Of a stretch of DNA of 64,000 bases, positions 1 through 8,900 are shown in pieces. The position numbers and the translations under genes are program-made. The first letter of the stretch is position 1; each line of letters starts with the position of its first letter. The notes beneath the pieces were generated by a model that saw only the letters and a list, made by a program, of their open reading frames with translations, made no database searches and had not been told where the DNA came from. The stretch lies in assembly GCF_033344935.1 (NCBI RefSeq), contig NZ_JAWPMM010000001.1, positions 2,156,001-2,220,000 of the forward strand, written 5' to 3'. This DNA comes from Reichenbachiella sp. GTDB lineage: Bacteria; Bacteroidota; Bacteroidia; Cytophagales; Cyclobacteriaceae.

Positions 1-1263
1 AATCAGTTTGGCCGCCATGGCAGAAGGTAAACCGGCGCCCATCGTGGCTAGTGCATTGTCAAGTAGCAAGGTATTAGGCTCATAGCATTTATAATTTCGA
101 GCAAACCAAATTTTGTATACCCCATTGTCGAGTGTGACAATCCCATCTGATGGCATGAGCTTTCTAATTTCATTTACGATACGCTGTGGGAGCATCGGAT
201 ATCTGTCGTCTTGGAAATATTTTGATATATGTGATTCTACTTCTTCATCTACTTTTTTGAAAAAACTAAAATCCCAGTGCTTTTGTTTGGTGATGCCCTC
301 CATAATTTCCCAAACAGATGCGGCGATGTCTCCAAGGACATCCAAATCGGGGAAATAAACCTGATCTACTTCAGCTGAGAAGAAGTTGATGTGAATGACT
401 TTTTTACCACCATGCTCCATGAAAAATGGGGGCTTCTCTATGACATCATGTCCTACGTTAATAATTAAATCGGCTTTGTCAATGGCATAGTGTAGATAAT
501 CATTGGATGAAAGGGCTGCAGTGCCAATGTGCTGATCGTGTCGATTGTCGACTACTCCTTTTCCCATTTGGGTATCGAAGAAATAGATCCCTGTTTTTTC
601 TATGAGTTTGAGTAGAGCGTTTCCGGTTCTTTTTCTATTAGCACCAGCACCAATTAGTATGAGCGGCATTTTTGATGCCTCAATCATGTTGATGGCTTCT
701 TTGATGGCCTTTGGGTCAGGGGCAGGTCTGCGAACTGCAGGAACACTAAATAGTGGTTCGTCTGCTGATTCGGCTGCTACGTCTTCAGGCAATTCAATAT
801 GTGCAGCTCCTGGGCGTTCCTCAGAGGCCAATCGAAAGGCTTCTCTTATGATGGATGGGATATTGTTGGCGCTGACCACTTGTTTGGTATACTTGGTGAT
901 GGGACGCATCATGTCTACCACATCAAGAATCTGGAATCTACCTTGCTTACTTTTTTTAATAGGCTTTTGTCCTGTGATCATTAGCATGGGCATAGCGCCC
1001 AACTGGGCATAAGCAGCAGGAGTAACCAAATTGGTTGCACCAGGTCCTAGTGTCGACAGGCAAACTCCCGGTTTCCCAGTAAGGCGTCCATAGGTGGCAG
1101 CCATAAAGCCAGCACCTTGTTCATGTCGGGTGAGTATCAGTCGGATAGTAGAGTCTTTTAGAGAATTGAGGAGGTCCAGGTTTTCTTCTCCTGGAATTCC
1201 AAAAATGTATTCTACACCTTCATTCTCCAGTGCTTGGACAAATAAATCAGAAGCTTTGGTCAT
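1..1263 (-). CDS. Acetolactate synthase large subunit-like ThDP enzyme (3' part missing)
   Basis: This is a thiamine-diphosphate enzyme of the acetolactate synthase / pyruvate oxidase family, which condenses or decarboxylates 2-oxo acids. The reverse strand reads openly from an ATG at 1263 to the window edge, 421 codons of an expected 540-550. The N-terminal pyrimidine-binding domain shows FGIPGEEN (residues 21-28) and RHEQGAG (46-52), whose Glu48 should contact the cofactor. The middle domain follows, and the visible end, MGAGLPSAMAAK, normally lies just before the GDG motif that binds ThDP-Mg, so that motif is off the window. No small regulatory subunit gene is adjacent, which fits a catabolic or stand-alone enzyme better than branched-chain amino acid synthesis. 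The exact substrate cannot be decided. Confidence 0.85.
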   Translation of the reverse strand, partial: MTKASDLFVQALENEGVEYIFGIPGEENLDLLNSLKDSTIRLILTRHEQGAGFMAATYGRLTGKPGVCLSTLGPGATNLVTPAAYAQLGAMPMLMITGQKPIKKSKQGRFQILDVVDMMRPITKYTKQVVSANNIPSIIREAFRLASEERPGAAHIELPEDVAAESADEPLFSVPAVRRPAPDPKAIKEAINMIEASKMPLILIGAGANRKRTGNALLKLIEKTGIYFFDTQMGKGVVDNRHDQHIGTAALSSNDYLHYAIDKADLIINVGHDVIEKPPFFMEHGGKKVIHINFFSAEVDQVYFPDLDVLGDIAASVWEIMEGITKQKHWDFSFFKKVDEEVESHISKYFQDDRYPMLPQRIVNEIRKLMPSDGIVTLDNGVYKIWFARNYKCYEPNTLLLDNALATMGAGLPSAMAAKLI

Positions 1264-1400
1264 GTCGTTTTCGTTTGGCTTGATCTACTTTGAATTTACG
1301 GCTTTAGCATGGACGTGCCAAGTGTCTGGATGATTTTATACCCTTAAAGGGCTAATGATCGGTATTTTTACTTACCTTAATATTTAAATAATGACGTGAA

Positions 1401-2243
1401 ATGGAAGAATTGATTGATTTTTTTACAGAAGTCCCCAGGTGGTTTAGAGCTACTGTGATTATTGGCGGATTGCTTGGATTCTGGATTCTGGAAGGTATTG
1501 TGCCCTTGTATCAATTTCAATATAATAAGCTCAAGCATGCTGGTGTTAATTTACTTTTTACATTGAGTACAGTGGTAATTGCTTTTGCTATGGCAGGCTT
1601 GCTGCTTCTAGCCTCGGATACCGTAGCTCAAAATCAATTTGGGTTGCTCTATCTGATTGACATGCCCTTGTGGCTGCAGGTCGTGATTGGTGTATTGTTG
1701 ATGGATTTAATAGGCGCTTATCTCATTCATTTAGTTGAGCACAAGGTGAAGTGGTTATGGAAATTTCATTTGGTACATCATTCGGATACGAATATCGATG
1801 TCACTAGCGGGCTACGTCATCATCCAGGTGAAGCGGTGTTTAGAATGATATTTACTATTTGTGCAGTAATCTTAATTGGCGCTCCAATGGGCATTATTAT
1901 GTTGTATCAAACGCTTTCTGGTCTTTTTGCACACCTGACACATACGAACACTTCACCGTTAGGAAAGTGGGATAAGACTTTTTCTTACTTGTTCGTCACA
2001 CCTGATATGCATAAAGTACATCATCATTATACCCAGCCTTGGACCGATACGAACTATGGAAATATCTTTTCTATCTGGGATCGATTATTTGGTACTTTTC
2101 AATATGTGGATGATATGAGTCAAATTAAATATGGAATTGATACACATATGAAGCCTGAAGAGAATTCTAGAATAGGCAACCTATTGGCCATTCCTTTTCA
2201 AAAGTATCGAGTACCTCCGGAGTCAAAATTTGGTTCGGAATGA
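1401..2243 (+). CDS. Sterol desaturase / fatty acid hydroxylase family protein
   Basis: An integral-membrane di-iron oxygenase of the fatty acid hydroxylase superfamily, 280 aa. Hydrophobic segments lie at about residues 15-35, 50-72, 90-112 and 150-175. The histidine clusters that bind the two irons are visible: HLVEH (110-114), HLVHH (123-127), HH (140-141), H178/H181 and HKVHHH (204-209). The C-terminal TDTNYGNIFSIWDRLFGTF block is typical of bacterial members. The family hydroxylates or desaturates lipids; the substrate here is unknown. It is divergent from the upstream ThDP gene, with a 137-bp spacer, and its last 21 bases overlap the 3' end of the convergent gene that follows. Confidence 0.85.
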   Translation: MEELIDFFTEVPRWFRATVIIGGLLGFWILEGIVPLYQFQYNKLKHAGVNLLFTLSTVVIAFAMAGLLLLASDTVAQNQFGLLYLIDMPLWLQVVIGVLLMDLIGAYLIHLVEHKVKWLWKFHLVHHSDTNIDVTSGLRHHPGEAVFRMIFTICAVILIGAPMGIIMLYQTLSGLFAHLTHTNTSPLGKWDKTFSYLFVTPDMHKVHHHYTQPWTDTNYGNIFSIWDRLFGTFQYVDDMSQIKYGIDTHMKPEENSRIGNLLAIPFQKYRVPPESKFGSE

Positions 2244-3491
2244 GTAATAGCCAACCACTTTGTCTGTCAAATCACTGAAAGATTTGTGGTATACGATAAT
2301 GTCGTAGTTGTTTTCGGTTTGATAAAACGATCCTTCAAAATAGTAGGGGTCCGGCCCGTCCACCCAGTACTGGTAGTCATATATTCCTTGTTTGAGTAAT
2401 ACTTCACCGATATAAGATTGACTCAATTTGTCGTATCGTAATAAACTCTTTTGATTCCTCTGATAGTCATTGAAAGATCCCAGAACATAAACTGGATGAG
2501 ATAATTGGGTAGATTGTATTTGAAATTTGGTAAGAATATAGTCACAGGCCAAATATTCTCCCATGGTTTCTGTAGTCGCGATTACAAAACCACCATTTCT
2601 ATCTCTGAGTAAGGAGTAGGCCTCATGTTTTCTGCTCTTGCCCGGGTTTACCGAGGCTTTTCTGGGGTTAGAGTTGGGGTCGACATGAGCCACATAGGCA
2701 CCTCTGAAACTATAACTTCTCAAATCAGCTTGTCTAAATTCATTGCCTCCTTTGAAGTTGTTTTCCATATTAAAGTGTCGGTATTCTAAAAGTGACTTAT
2801 CTCTTCTTATGGCTGTGGGTTGGAGGTTGGTAAGGGCATTGTCCCATCTCTGGTTTTGTCTGACGACAATTTTAAATTCAGTTCTGGGGTTCGTCACTTT
2901 GATTCGACTATGAATGATGTCAAAGTCTATTTGCTGATTGAAGTCACGTTCCAATACGCCTGTTGATATTCTGGTGTTAGGTTGTATATTGACGTTATTG
3001 TCAAACACTATAAATCTTCTTGTGAATAGCAAATCATTTTCGTCTCCATTTTGATAGACCTGAATAATATAATTTCCAGTGGTTTTCACTCTGGGTATAT
3101 TAAACCAATAATTAACATACAATGTATTCGCGTTAATAGAGTATTCAAAATCTCTCAAATCAAAACTGTTGTAGTCATACAAAAACTCTATATCGTTCAA
3201 TACTGATTTGCTCCAGTCTGCATTACAATGAACAATTTTTGCCTGAACATCAATGTATTCTTCCAGTAAAAGATCGAATTGGAGCAGCAGCTTTTCTACT
3301 AAACCTCTTGGTACAATGGGTGCGGCCAATTCTTGATCTGGGTTGAGTGTTACCGGATAGAGCTGTACCGTACCAACAAATGGCTCGTAGCTTTTGTTCT
3401 CATAACTTATTTCCTTTTGCTGTGCGAGGCAGTTCGGGCTAATTTTTGCTAGTAAGATGCAGAGGATAAAAAATAAACGGAAAAAAATCAT
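2223..3491 (-). CDS. Type IX secretion system plug-type protein (DUF5103 family)
   Basis: A 422-aa exported protein with an N-terminal signal peptide (hydrophobic to about residue 22, cleavage near CLAQ). The body matches what I know of DUF5103: a beta-rich two-domain protein with YPVTLNPDQELAAP, a central LEYRHFNMENNF region and a C-terminal immunoglobulin-like part ending DKVVGYYSFRTKF. In Flavobacterium a member closes the periplasmic side of the SprA translocon and is called Plug. It is a single gene here, not clustered with sprA or porV, as is usual for T9SS parts. Its 3' end overlaps the preceding desaturase gene tail-to-tail by 21 bp. The family assignment is by eye. Confidence 0.75.
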   Translation of the reverse strand: MIFFRLFFILCILLAKISPNCLAQQKEISYENKSYEPFVGTVQLYPVTLNPDQELAAPIVPRGLVEKLLLQFDLLLEEYIDVQAKIVHCNADWSKSVLNDIEFLYDYNSFDLRDFEYSINANTLYVNYWFNIPRVKTTGNYIIQVYQNGDENDLLFTRRFIVFDNNVNIQPNTRISTGVLERDFNQQIDFDIIHSRIKVTNPRTEFKIVVRQNQRWDNALTNLQPTAIRRDKSLLEYRHFNMENNFKGGNEFRQADLRSYSFRGAYVAHVDPNSNPRKASVNPGKSRKHEAYSLLRDRNGGFVIATTETMGEYLACDYILTKFQIQSTQLSHPVYVLGSFNDYQRNQKSLLRYDKLSQSYIGEVLLKQGIYDYQYWVDGPDPYYFEGSFYQTENNYDIIVYHKSFSDLTDKVVGYYSFRTKF

Positions 3492-3619
3492 AGATCGGAA
3501 TTGAAACGTGTAGACGAAAGTACATTGGAATATTTTGAATAAAAATAAATTTTATTCCAACCCTTTTTTCATTTGTAGTGTCCTACCATCAACCAAAACC
3601 AATAATCGTTCCAGCGAGA

Positions 3620-4168
3620 ATGGAGAGAGACGAGAAAAAACTCATTAAAGACTGTGTCAGAGGTAAGAGGCAAGCTCAGGAGCAGCTTTATCAGTTGTAC
3701 TCGTCTAGAATGTTTGCCATTTGCCTCAGGTACACGAAAGCTCAGCAAGAAGCAGAAGATGTTTTGCAGGATTCGTTTATCAAAGTTTTCAAGCAAATAA
3801 AAAATTATAAGGGAGATGCGCCGCTGGTTTTTTGGATTAAGCGGATTGTTATAAATACAGCGTTGAATTCGCAGCGAAGCAAGTTGTACTTGTATCCAAT
3901 GGTTGATGTAGATGACTTACGAGAATCTCCTGGAGCACAACAGGATGTTTCGGATTATTCCATGGAGGAGTTGTTGACCATGGTGAAATCCTTACCAGGA
4001 AGTAGCCAGATCATATTCAATTTATATGCCATAGAAGGATATAAACACCATGAGATTGCTGAAATGCTGGAGATTTCTGTTGGGACCTCAAAGTCTCAAT
4101 ATTCCAGAGCAAAGTATTTGCTCAGAGAGAAAATGAAAGAAAACACAAAGAACTATGGGAAGGGCTAA
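3620..4168 (+). CDS. ECF-type RNA polymerase sigma factor
   Basis: A sigma-70 family member of the extracytoplasmic function type, about 182 aa. Region 2 covers roughly the first 75 residues (QEQLYQLYSSRMFAICLRY, then the core-binding EAEDVLQDSFIKVFK). Region 4 with its helix-turn-helix lies near the C-terminus (HEIAEMLEISVGTSKSQYSRAK). I place the start at the ATG at 3620 (MERDEKK), because sigma factors of this type begin right before region 2; a GTG at 3578 would add 14 residues. The last 14 bases overlap the next gene, a membrane-anchored protein that is the likely partner. It probably heads a three-gene operon acting on the cell envelope. Confidence 0.9.
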   Translation: MERDEKKLIKDCVRGKRQAQEQLYQLYSSRMFAICLRYTKAQQEAEDVLQDSFIKVFKQIKNYKGDAPLVFWIKRIVINTALNSQRSKLYLYPMVDVDDLRESPGAQQDVSDYSMEELLTMVKSLPGSSQIIFNLYAIEGYKHHEIAEMLEISVGTSKSQYSRAKYLLREKMKENTKNYGKG

Positions 4169-5519
4169 TTGGACATTTGAGGAGCAGTGGAGTCAGGCCT
4201 TAGGAGAGGCTGAAGTACCCGCGCCAGGACAGGTTTGGATAGCGATCGATGGTCAGTTGGCTAATGAACAGGCTGTCGGATTTAAAAAACAGGCTGATTT
4301 CTATAAATGGGTGGCTGCTGCTTGCTTGCTTCTATTTGGGCTTGGAGGAACATTTTATTGGTTTAGTGGATCGGGTTCGTCCGATGTAGAGATAGTAAAA
4401 AGTGAATCTCAGCTCGATACAAAAGGGAAGATCAGTGACAAAAATACACCGATGGAAATGGCTGTTCTGGATGATAGAGAGGAAGAGACAATTGAGGCAA
4501 CCAATGAATCGAGTGTAAACGAAGAGGTTGAAAAGTTATCCATTGGTGTGGCCTCAACTAAAACTTTGGCAATTGTCAATAATTCAACATCGACAACTGA
4601 TCTGGTTGGATTGAATAAAGAAAGAATGATTGGACGTGATCAAGAGTTAGGTCAGGAATGGATAATGTTTACCTCTAAACCAACTTCGCTAGCAACAAAC
4701 CTAACCCCCTGGAAAACTGATCAACTTTACGGAGTACCTAAGACATGGGAAGTGATAGCCGAAGAAAAATCAACAAGTCCTCTTTGGGCAGGTGTTAGTT
4801 TTTCGACTGGGTCATTTGATCCCGGATTTGGTAGCTCACAAGATGACTTTGTATTTGCTAGTCAAGAGGGATTTGTAATGGATGCCATGGTCTCACAAGT
4901 TCCTCCACAACAAAGCCCCAGCTACTCCTCAGGCCAATCAGTAGCCGGGGGAGTAAATCTTGGTAAGCGATTGCACAAACGGTTGGTGTTGAGCAGCGGA
5001 TTGCATTATAGTGCGTTCAATACAGGGTCTGTGTCAAGTCAGGTGGTAGCTGATGCCAATAACAACAACTATGCGTTGACGGCTGAGACTAGCGACCGCA
5101 ATCTTGAGACTGCTCTTTCGGAAGGCAACCTTAGGTATGCAGGGGAGGAAGTGCAGCTGGCCAATGAGTATCAATACCTGACTGTGCCTTTGAAAGCTGG
5201 TTATGTCCTGCTGGATAAGAAATTCAATATTACACTCAATACAGGTTTGTCGAGCAATTTTCTTATCGATTCAAAGCTCGCGTCTACTGGTGAAGGGCAA
5301 GCGTTAAATAATGATTTTAGCACGTCCCAGAATTACGAAAGTGTCTATTTCAATTTCTTGACCAGTGTGGAATTTGGATATTTATTTAAACAACACTACC
5401 AGTTCTTATTTGAGCCAAATTATAATCAGGCACTCACTGACTTTACAAGTTCCAATCATTCTGATGCGGCTAAACCTAAAAATATTGGGTTAACCGTCGG
5501 ATTTAGGTATAACTTCTAA
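4155..5519 (+). CDS. Membrane-anchored beta-barrel protein, probable anti-sigma partner
   Basis: This 454-aa protein is translationally overlapped with the sigma gene (14 bp). Residues 1-50 are hydrophilic and cytoplasm-like, residues 52-70 form one clear membrane helix, and a low-complexity Ser/Thr/Glu linker runs to about 215. The C-terminal 240 residues have the alternating pattern of an outer-membrane beta-barrel and end in Phe (GLTVGFRYNF), the usual barrel signature. The genomic position is that of an anti-sigma factor, but no zinc-binding anti-sigma motif is visible. A helix plus barrel in one chain would have to span the periplasm; this layout recurs in Bacteroidota as far as I recall. 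The role as regulator is inferred from context only. Confidence 0.7.
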   Translation: MGRANWTFEEQWSQALGEAEVPAPGQVWIAIDGQLANEQAVGFKKQADFYKWVAAACLLLFGLGGTFYWFSGSGSSDVEIVKSESQLDTKGKISDKNTPMEMAVLDDREEETIEATNESSVNEEVEKLSIGVASTKTLAIVNNSTSTTDLVGLNKERMIGRDQELGQEWIMFTSKPTSLATNLTPWKTDQLYGVPKTWEVIAEEKSTSPLWAGVSFSTGSFDPGFGSSQDDFVFASQEGFVMDAMVSQVPPQQSPSYSSGQSVAGGVNLGKRLHKRLVLSSGLHYSAFNTGSVSSQVVADANNNNYALTAETSDRNLETALSEGNLRYAGEEVQLANEYQYLTVPLKAGYVLLDKKFNITLNTGLSSNFLIDSKLASTGEGQALNNDFSTSQNYESVYFNFLTSVEFGYLFKQHYQFLFEPNYNQALTDFTSSNHSDAAKPKNIGLTVGFRYNF

Positions 5520-5530
5520 ACAAAACAATC

Positions 5531-6802
5531 ATGAAACCAAGCTACATACCAACGAAAAGTTTGAAAGCCATTAGCAAACTAATTGCTTCAGGAATATTGT
5601 ATTTACTTATGCTTTCGATTTTAGGAAGTTGTGAGGATTCTTCCTGTGATACTGAAATGATTACATACTACGAGCCTGTTTTTGCGGCAAAGTCGGAGGT
5701 AATCAAGGACGCTGAATTTGAGGAGCCACAACAAATAAACAATCCAGGTAAAATTTATTATAAAGACGAATACCTTTTTATCAATGAAGTGGATAAAGGC
5801 ATTCATGTCATTGACAATAGAGATAGATCAAATCCTAAGACGGTGGGTTTTGTAACTCTTCCAGGGAATAAAGATTTAGCGGCTAAAGGTGATTTTTTGT
5901 ATGCCGATAATTACACGGATTTGGTGGTGTTGGATATTAGCAACAAGACCAACATTGTAGAAGTAAATAGAATAGAAAACGTGTTCGACGCCTACTATTA
6001 TTATACGGAAGAAGCAGGTATGCTTATTTCATATACGGAAGTCCAAGAGGAAGTGGAAATAGATTGTGGAAAGGAAGATTGGAGATATTATACTGATGAT
6101 ATGCTTTTTTCTTCCGCGGAATCGAACTTAGCAAGTAGTAGTGGAGCCGGTATCGGTGGGTCTTTGGCTCGATTTACAATTACAGATAATTACCTGTACA
6201 CCGTTAATGAGTACCGACTAAAGCTTTTTGACATTACAATCACCGATAGTCCAATTGAAGGGAATACTGTGGATCTTGGTTGGGGAATTGAAACCATTTT
6301 TCCTTATGAAGATAAGTTATTCTTTGGTGCAAGATCCGGTATGCATATTTATGACAACTCAAATCCTGCAGAGCCATCCTATATTTCCACCTACGAACAT
6401 ATCAATACTTGTGACCCAGTAGTGGTTCAAAATGATCTGGCCTATGTGACGCTTCGATCCGGAACTGAGTGTGAGACCTTTACCAATCAACTGGATGTTA
6501 TAGATATATCTAATGTGAATAATCCAGAATTGGTCGTTACTCATGAGATGGAAAACCCGCATGGCTTAGGCGTCAAGGGAAACTGCTTATTTATTGCAGA
6601 AGGGGATTATGGACTCAAAGTTTTCAACGCCTCAGATCCATTAAAAATAGGAGAGCGCCTAACCGCTCATCACAAAGAAGTACATGCTTTAGATGTCATC
6701 CCACTAGATGATGTCTTATTCATGATTGGTAAGGACGGATTGCATCAATACAATTACGACTGCAATAATCAGTTTGATTACCTCAGTACGATAAGTTTTT
6801 AA
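5531..6802 (+). CDS. LVIVD-repeat lipoprotein
   Basis: A 423-aa probable lipoprotein. The long N-terminus carries a hydrophobic stretch followed by the lipobox LGSC, so Cys34 is the likely lipid-modified residue. The mature part has repeated blade-like segments of the form hydrophobic-V-I-D-I-S-N-P (IHVIDNRDRSNP, LVVLDISNKTN, LDVIDISNVNNP, LKVFNASDP), typical of LVIVD repeats that fold into a beta-propeller on the cell surface. The function of the family is unknown. It lies 11 bp after the barrel protein and should be the third gene of the sigma operon, perhaps the main envelope target or a sensor input. A hairpin follows its stop. Confidence 0.8.
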   Translation: MKPSYIPTKSLKAISKLIASGILYLLMLSILGSCEDSSCDTEMITYYEPVFAAKSEVIKDAEFEEPQQINNPGKIYYKDEYLFINEVDKGIHVIDNRDRSNPKTVGFVTLPGNKDLAAKGDFLYADNYTDLVVLDISNKTNIVEVNRIENVFDAYYYYTEEAGMLISYTEVQEEVEIDCGKEDWRYYTDDMLFSSAESNLASSSGAGIGGSLARFTITDNYLYTVNEYRLKLFDITITDSPIEGNTVDLGWGIETIFPYEDKLFFGARSGMHIYDNSNPAEPSYISTYEHINTCDPVVVQNDLAYVTLRSGTECETFTNQLDVIDISNVNNPELVVTHEMENPHGLGVKGNCLFIAEGDYGLKVFNASDPLKIGERLTAHHKEVHALDVIPLDDVLFMIGKDGLHQYNYDCNNQFDYLSTISF

Positions 6803-6824
6803 TGATTCGGTTTATTTGATTAGT

Positions 6825-6850
6825 AAGGGCTGACCAATAGGTCAGCTTTT
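6825..6850. terminator. Bidirectional terminator hairpin
   Basis: GCTGACC (6829-6835), loop AATA, GGTCAGC (6840-6846), extended by A/T pairs on both sides so that either strand ends in a T-run. It sits between the convergent LVIVD gene and the FGE-like gene and overlaps the latter's stop codon. Confidence 0.75.
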
Positions 6851-7844
6851 ATCTTTTTCTCACTTCTACCAAACACCTAAAACCAACATCTGTTTTGTAC
6901 GACTGTGTATAATCTTCTTCAAAAAGTGCTTCCTCCGTATTAGGAGTTAGATAGCTGCCTCCAATAGCATAACCTTCTGATACCAATTCTTTTACATTGC
7001 CATATAGATTGTAGAAACCTCTTGCGTTTGGTTCAAAACTATATATGTATTGTGGAATCTCAATTGGAATACCACCATTCTCATACTTCAGGTTGACGTT
7101 GTAGCTAATAAAGGAAGCTTTTAAAAGCATAGACTCGGAGGCAAAACGTTTACTTAGGATGTCTTCCTCTAAAAACTGACTTCCTTTTTTTGTTACTTCA
7201 TGAGGGGCAATTCTAATTTCATCGATATGAGAGCCGGCGGCTTTCATCCATTCTTCTTTCGTTGGTAACCTGCCGCTAAACTTATATTTTCGAGGTTCAT
7301 CTCTCAGCATTTCTTTCAGACCAACGTTTAATTGTTCTGCACGCCACTTGCAATAGGTTTCGGCTGTTTCGTGAGACACTGCCAGAACAGGGTAGAAGTA
7401 GAATTCGGAATTTTTGTAATAGTTCAACACGTATTTGTTTTCCTGTTTGGGGATGTAGGTTCTGTCTTTGTATTTACCTGAATCCTTCACCATAAAGAAC
7501 AGAAACTCCTCGAAATGGATGTTGGCCACTTCTGTCTGGTCAAGATATTTACCTTTAGCAATAGGGAGTGTGCCAGGAGGAACGATAAATCGTTGATTGT
7601 AGATTTCAGTGTTTTTATATTCCGAATCTTTCCAAGGATCATATTTACCATTGTAAAAAATTGACTTCTCTGAAAATTTATTGGCCACATATATTTGCAT
7701 GGATTCACCAGAGTCGTCAGGTCTATAATTGTATATTGGAATACCTGTGCGTTCGCTGCAGCATCCAGGATCGAAACTTACAGGATGAAGCTCTTGAGCA
7801 AAGGAAAGAACCGGCGTAAGCAAAAGAAGTAGTATTTTTTTCAT
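6849..7844 (-). CDS. Secreted formylglycine-generating-enzyme-like protein (paralogue 1)
   Basis: A 331-aa protein with a signal peptide (MKKILLLLLTPVLSFAQ) and a formylglycine-generating-enzyme (SUMF1/FGE-sulfatase) fold. Signs of the fold are DQTEVANIHFEEFL, GRLPTKEEWMKAAG, ARGFYNLYGNVKELVSEGYAIGGSY and DVGFRCLVEV near the C-terminus. The paired catalytic cysteines of true FGE are not evident, so it is probably not a sulfatase activator. Bacteroidota use this fold in the gliding/T9SS ring proteins GldJ and GldK, which these resemble in type though not by a safe orthology. I start it at the ATG at 7844, which gives a clean signal peptide; an upstream in-frame ATG at 7886 would overlap the next gene. 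It is clearly a tandem duplicate of its upstream neighbour. Confidence 0.75.
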   Translation of the reverse strand: MKKILLLLLTPVLSFAQELHPVSFDPGCCSERTGIPIYNYRPDDSGESMQIYVANKFSEKSIFYNGKYDPWKDSEYKNTEIYNQRFIVPPGTLPIAKGKYLDQTEVANIHFEEFLFFMVKDSGKYKDRTYIPKQENKYVLNYYKNSEFYFYPVLAVSHETAETYCKWRAEQLNVGLKEMLRDEPRKYKFSGRLPTKEEWMKAAGSHIDEIRIAPHEVTKKGSQFLEEDILSKRFASESMLLKASFISYNVNLKYENGGIPIEIPQYIYSFEPNARGFYNLYGNVKELVSEGYAIGGSYLTPNTEEALFEEDYTQSYKTDVGFRCLVEVRKR

Positions 7845-7861
7845 AGGTATTAATCTTACAA

Positions 7862-8890
7862 TCAACGAACGATCTTGGTGATACATCTGAATCCTATATC
7901 TGTTTGATAGTCGAATTCTTTTGTGTGTTCGAAAAGGTCAGCGTGTGAATCTCCAGTCTTATAACTGCCACCAATGGCATAACCTTCACTCACAATTTCT
8001 TTGACATTCCCAAATAGGTTGTAAGCCCCTGTTACTCTAGGCTCAAATCCATAAATATAAAAAGGTATCTCTTTTCTAAGAGCAAACTCAGTTCCATGAT
8101 CCAAATTTACGTTGTATCCATATATGGTAGATGCATTCAAAATTTTCTCGTCGGCAAATCCTTTAGTTACTACATCATTTTCAAGAAATTCCAAGCCTTT
8201 TTTGTTGACTTCGTAGGTACGGTCTTCTATTTCCTTTGAACTATGCCCAGCTGCTCGCTTCCATTCATGCTCTGACGGAAGTCTACCTATATATTTATAT
8301 CTTTTGTATTTGCTTTCTTGTTCTAAGAAAACTTGAAGTCCTTCATTTAAATTCTGTGCACGCCAGTCGCAATAAGTCTGTGCGCTCAAAGGATTGATTC
8401 CCACTACTGGGAAAAAGTAAAACTCAGGATTGTTGTAGTAATCATTCATGTATTTGTCATCCAATACCGGTAAGTAAGAGTCATGAATGGCCTGACCCGA
8501 ATCTCGCTCTACAAAGTGGAGAAATTCCTGGTAATGAATGTTGGCTACTTCTGTGGCGTCGATATAGGTCTTCTTAAATAATGGAATGGTATGTGGAGGA
8601 ACTATAATGTCTTGAAAGTATAGAATGTTGCTCTTGTTTTCTTTCGCCTTCCAAGGATCATAATATCCGTTATAAAAGATGGATTGTTCAGAGTATTCAT
8701 TGGCCTCGTCCAAAAACAAATGATCTATTTCATAAACCCTGTTATAGGTATAGATTTCTCTGTCGGTGATGGCGGAGACTGGACCTGGATCACTTGCAGT
8801 TGGGTGCTTTTTTGTCTGAGCATATCCGCAATCCGCAAAAAGAAAAAGTCCTAGTGCTGATAGAACAAATGCGTGAAGTATTGATTTCAA
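7862..8890 (-). CDS. Secreted formylglycine-generating-enzyme-like protein (paralogue 2)
   Basis: A 342-aa protein with an N-terminal export signal (hydrophobic to about residue 20, then CGYAQ). It is collinear with its downstream neighbour: the two share FSEKSIFYNG/YSEQSIFYNG, YDPWK, EVANIH, the YYxNPEFYFFP region, GRLPSEHEWKRAAG, YNLFGNVKEIVSEGYAIGGSY and the DIGFRC end. The fold is that of SUMF1-type proteins. The two genes are 17 bp apart and likely form one transcript with the small SpoIIAA-like gene upstream. A structural envelope or gliding role like that of GldJ/GldK is possible but unproven. Confidence 0.75.
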   Translation of the reverse strand: MKSILHAFVLSALGLFLFADCGYAQTKKHPTASDPGPVSAITDREIYTYNRVYEIDHLFLDEANEYSEQSIFYNGYYDPWKAKENKSNILYFQDIIVPPHTIPLFKKTYIDATEVANIHYQEFLHFVERDSGQAIHDSYLPVLDDKYMNDYYNNPEFYFFPVVGINPLSAQTYCDWRAQNLNEGLQVFLEQESKYKRYKYIGRLPSEHEWKRAAGHSSKEIEDRTYEVNKKGLEFLENDVVTKGFADEKILNASTIYGYNVNLDHGTEFALRKEIPFYIYGFEPRVTGAYNLFGNVKEIVSEGYAIGGSYKTGDSHADLFEHTKEFDYQTDIGFRCITKIVR

Positions 8891-8900
8891 TATTAAGTAT

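Noticed and set aside
602-1012. Open frames on the plus strand within 113-1333
   Set aside because: They are antisense to the clear ThDP enzyme on the minus strand, which has all family motifs; the plus-strand translations show no recognisable domain.
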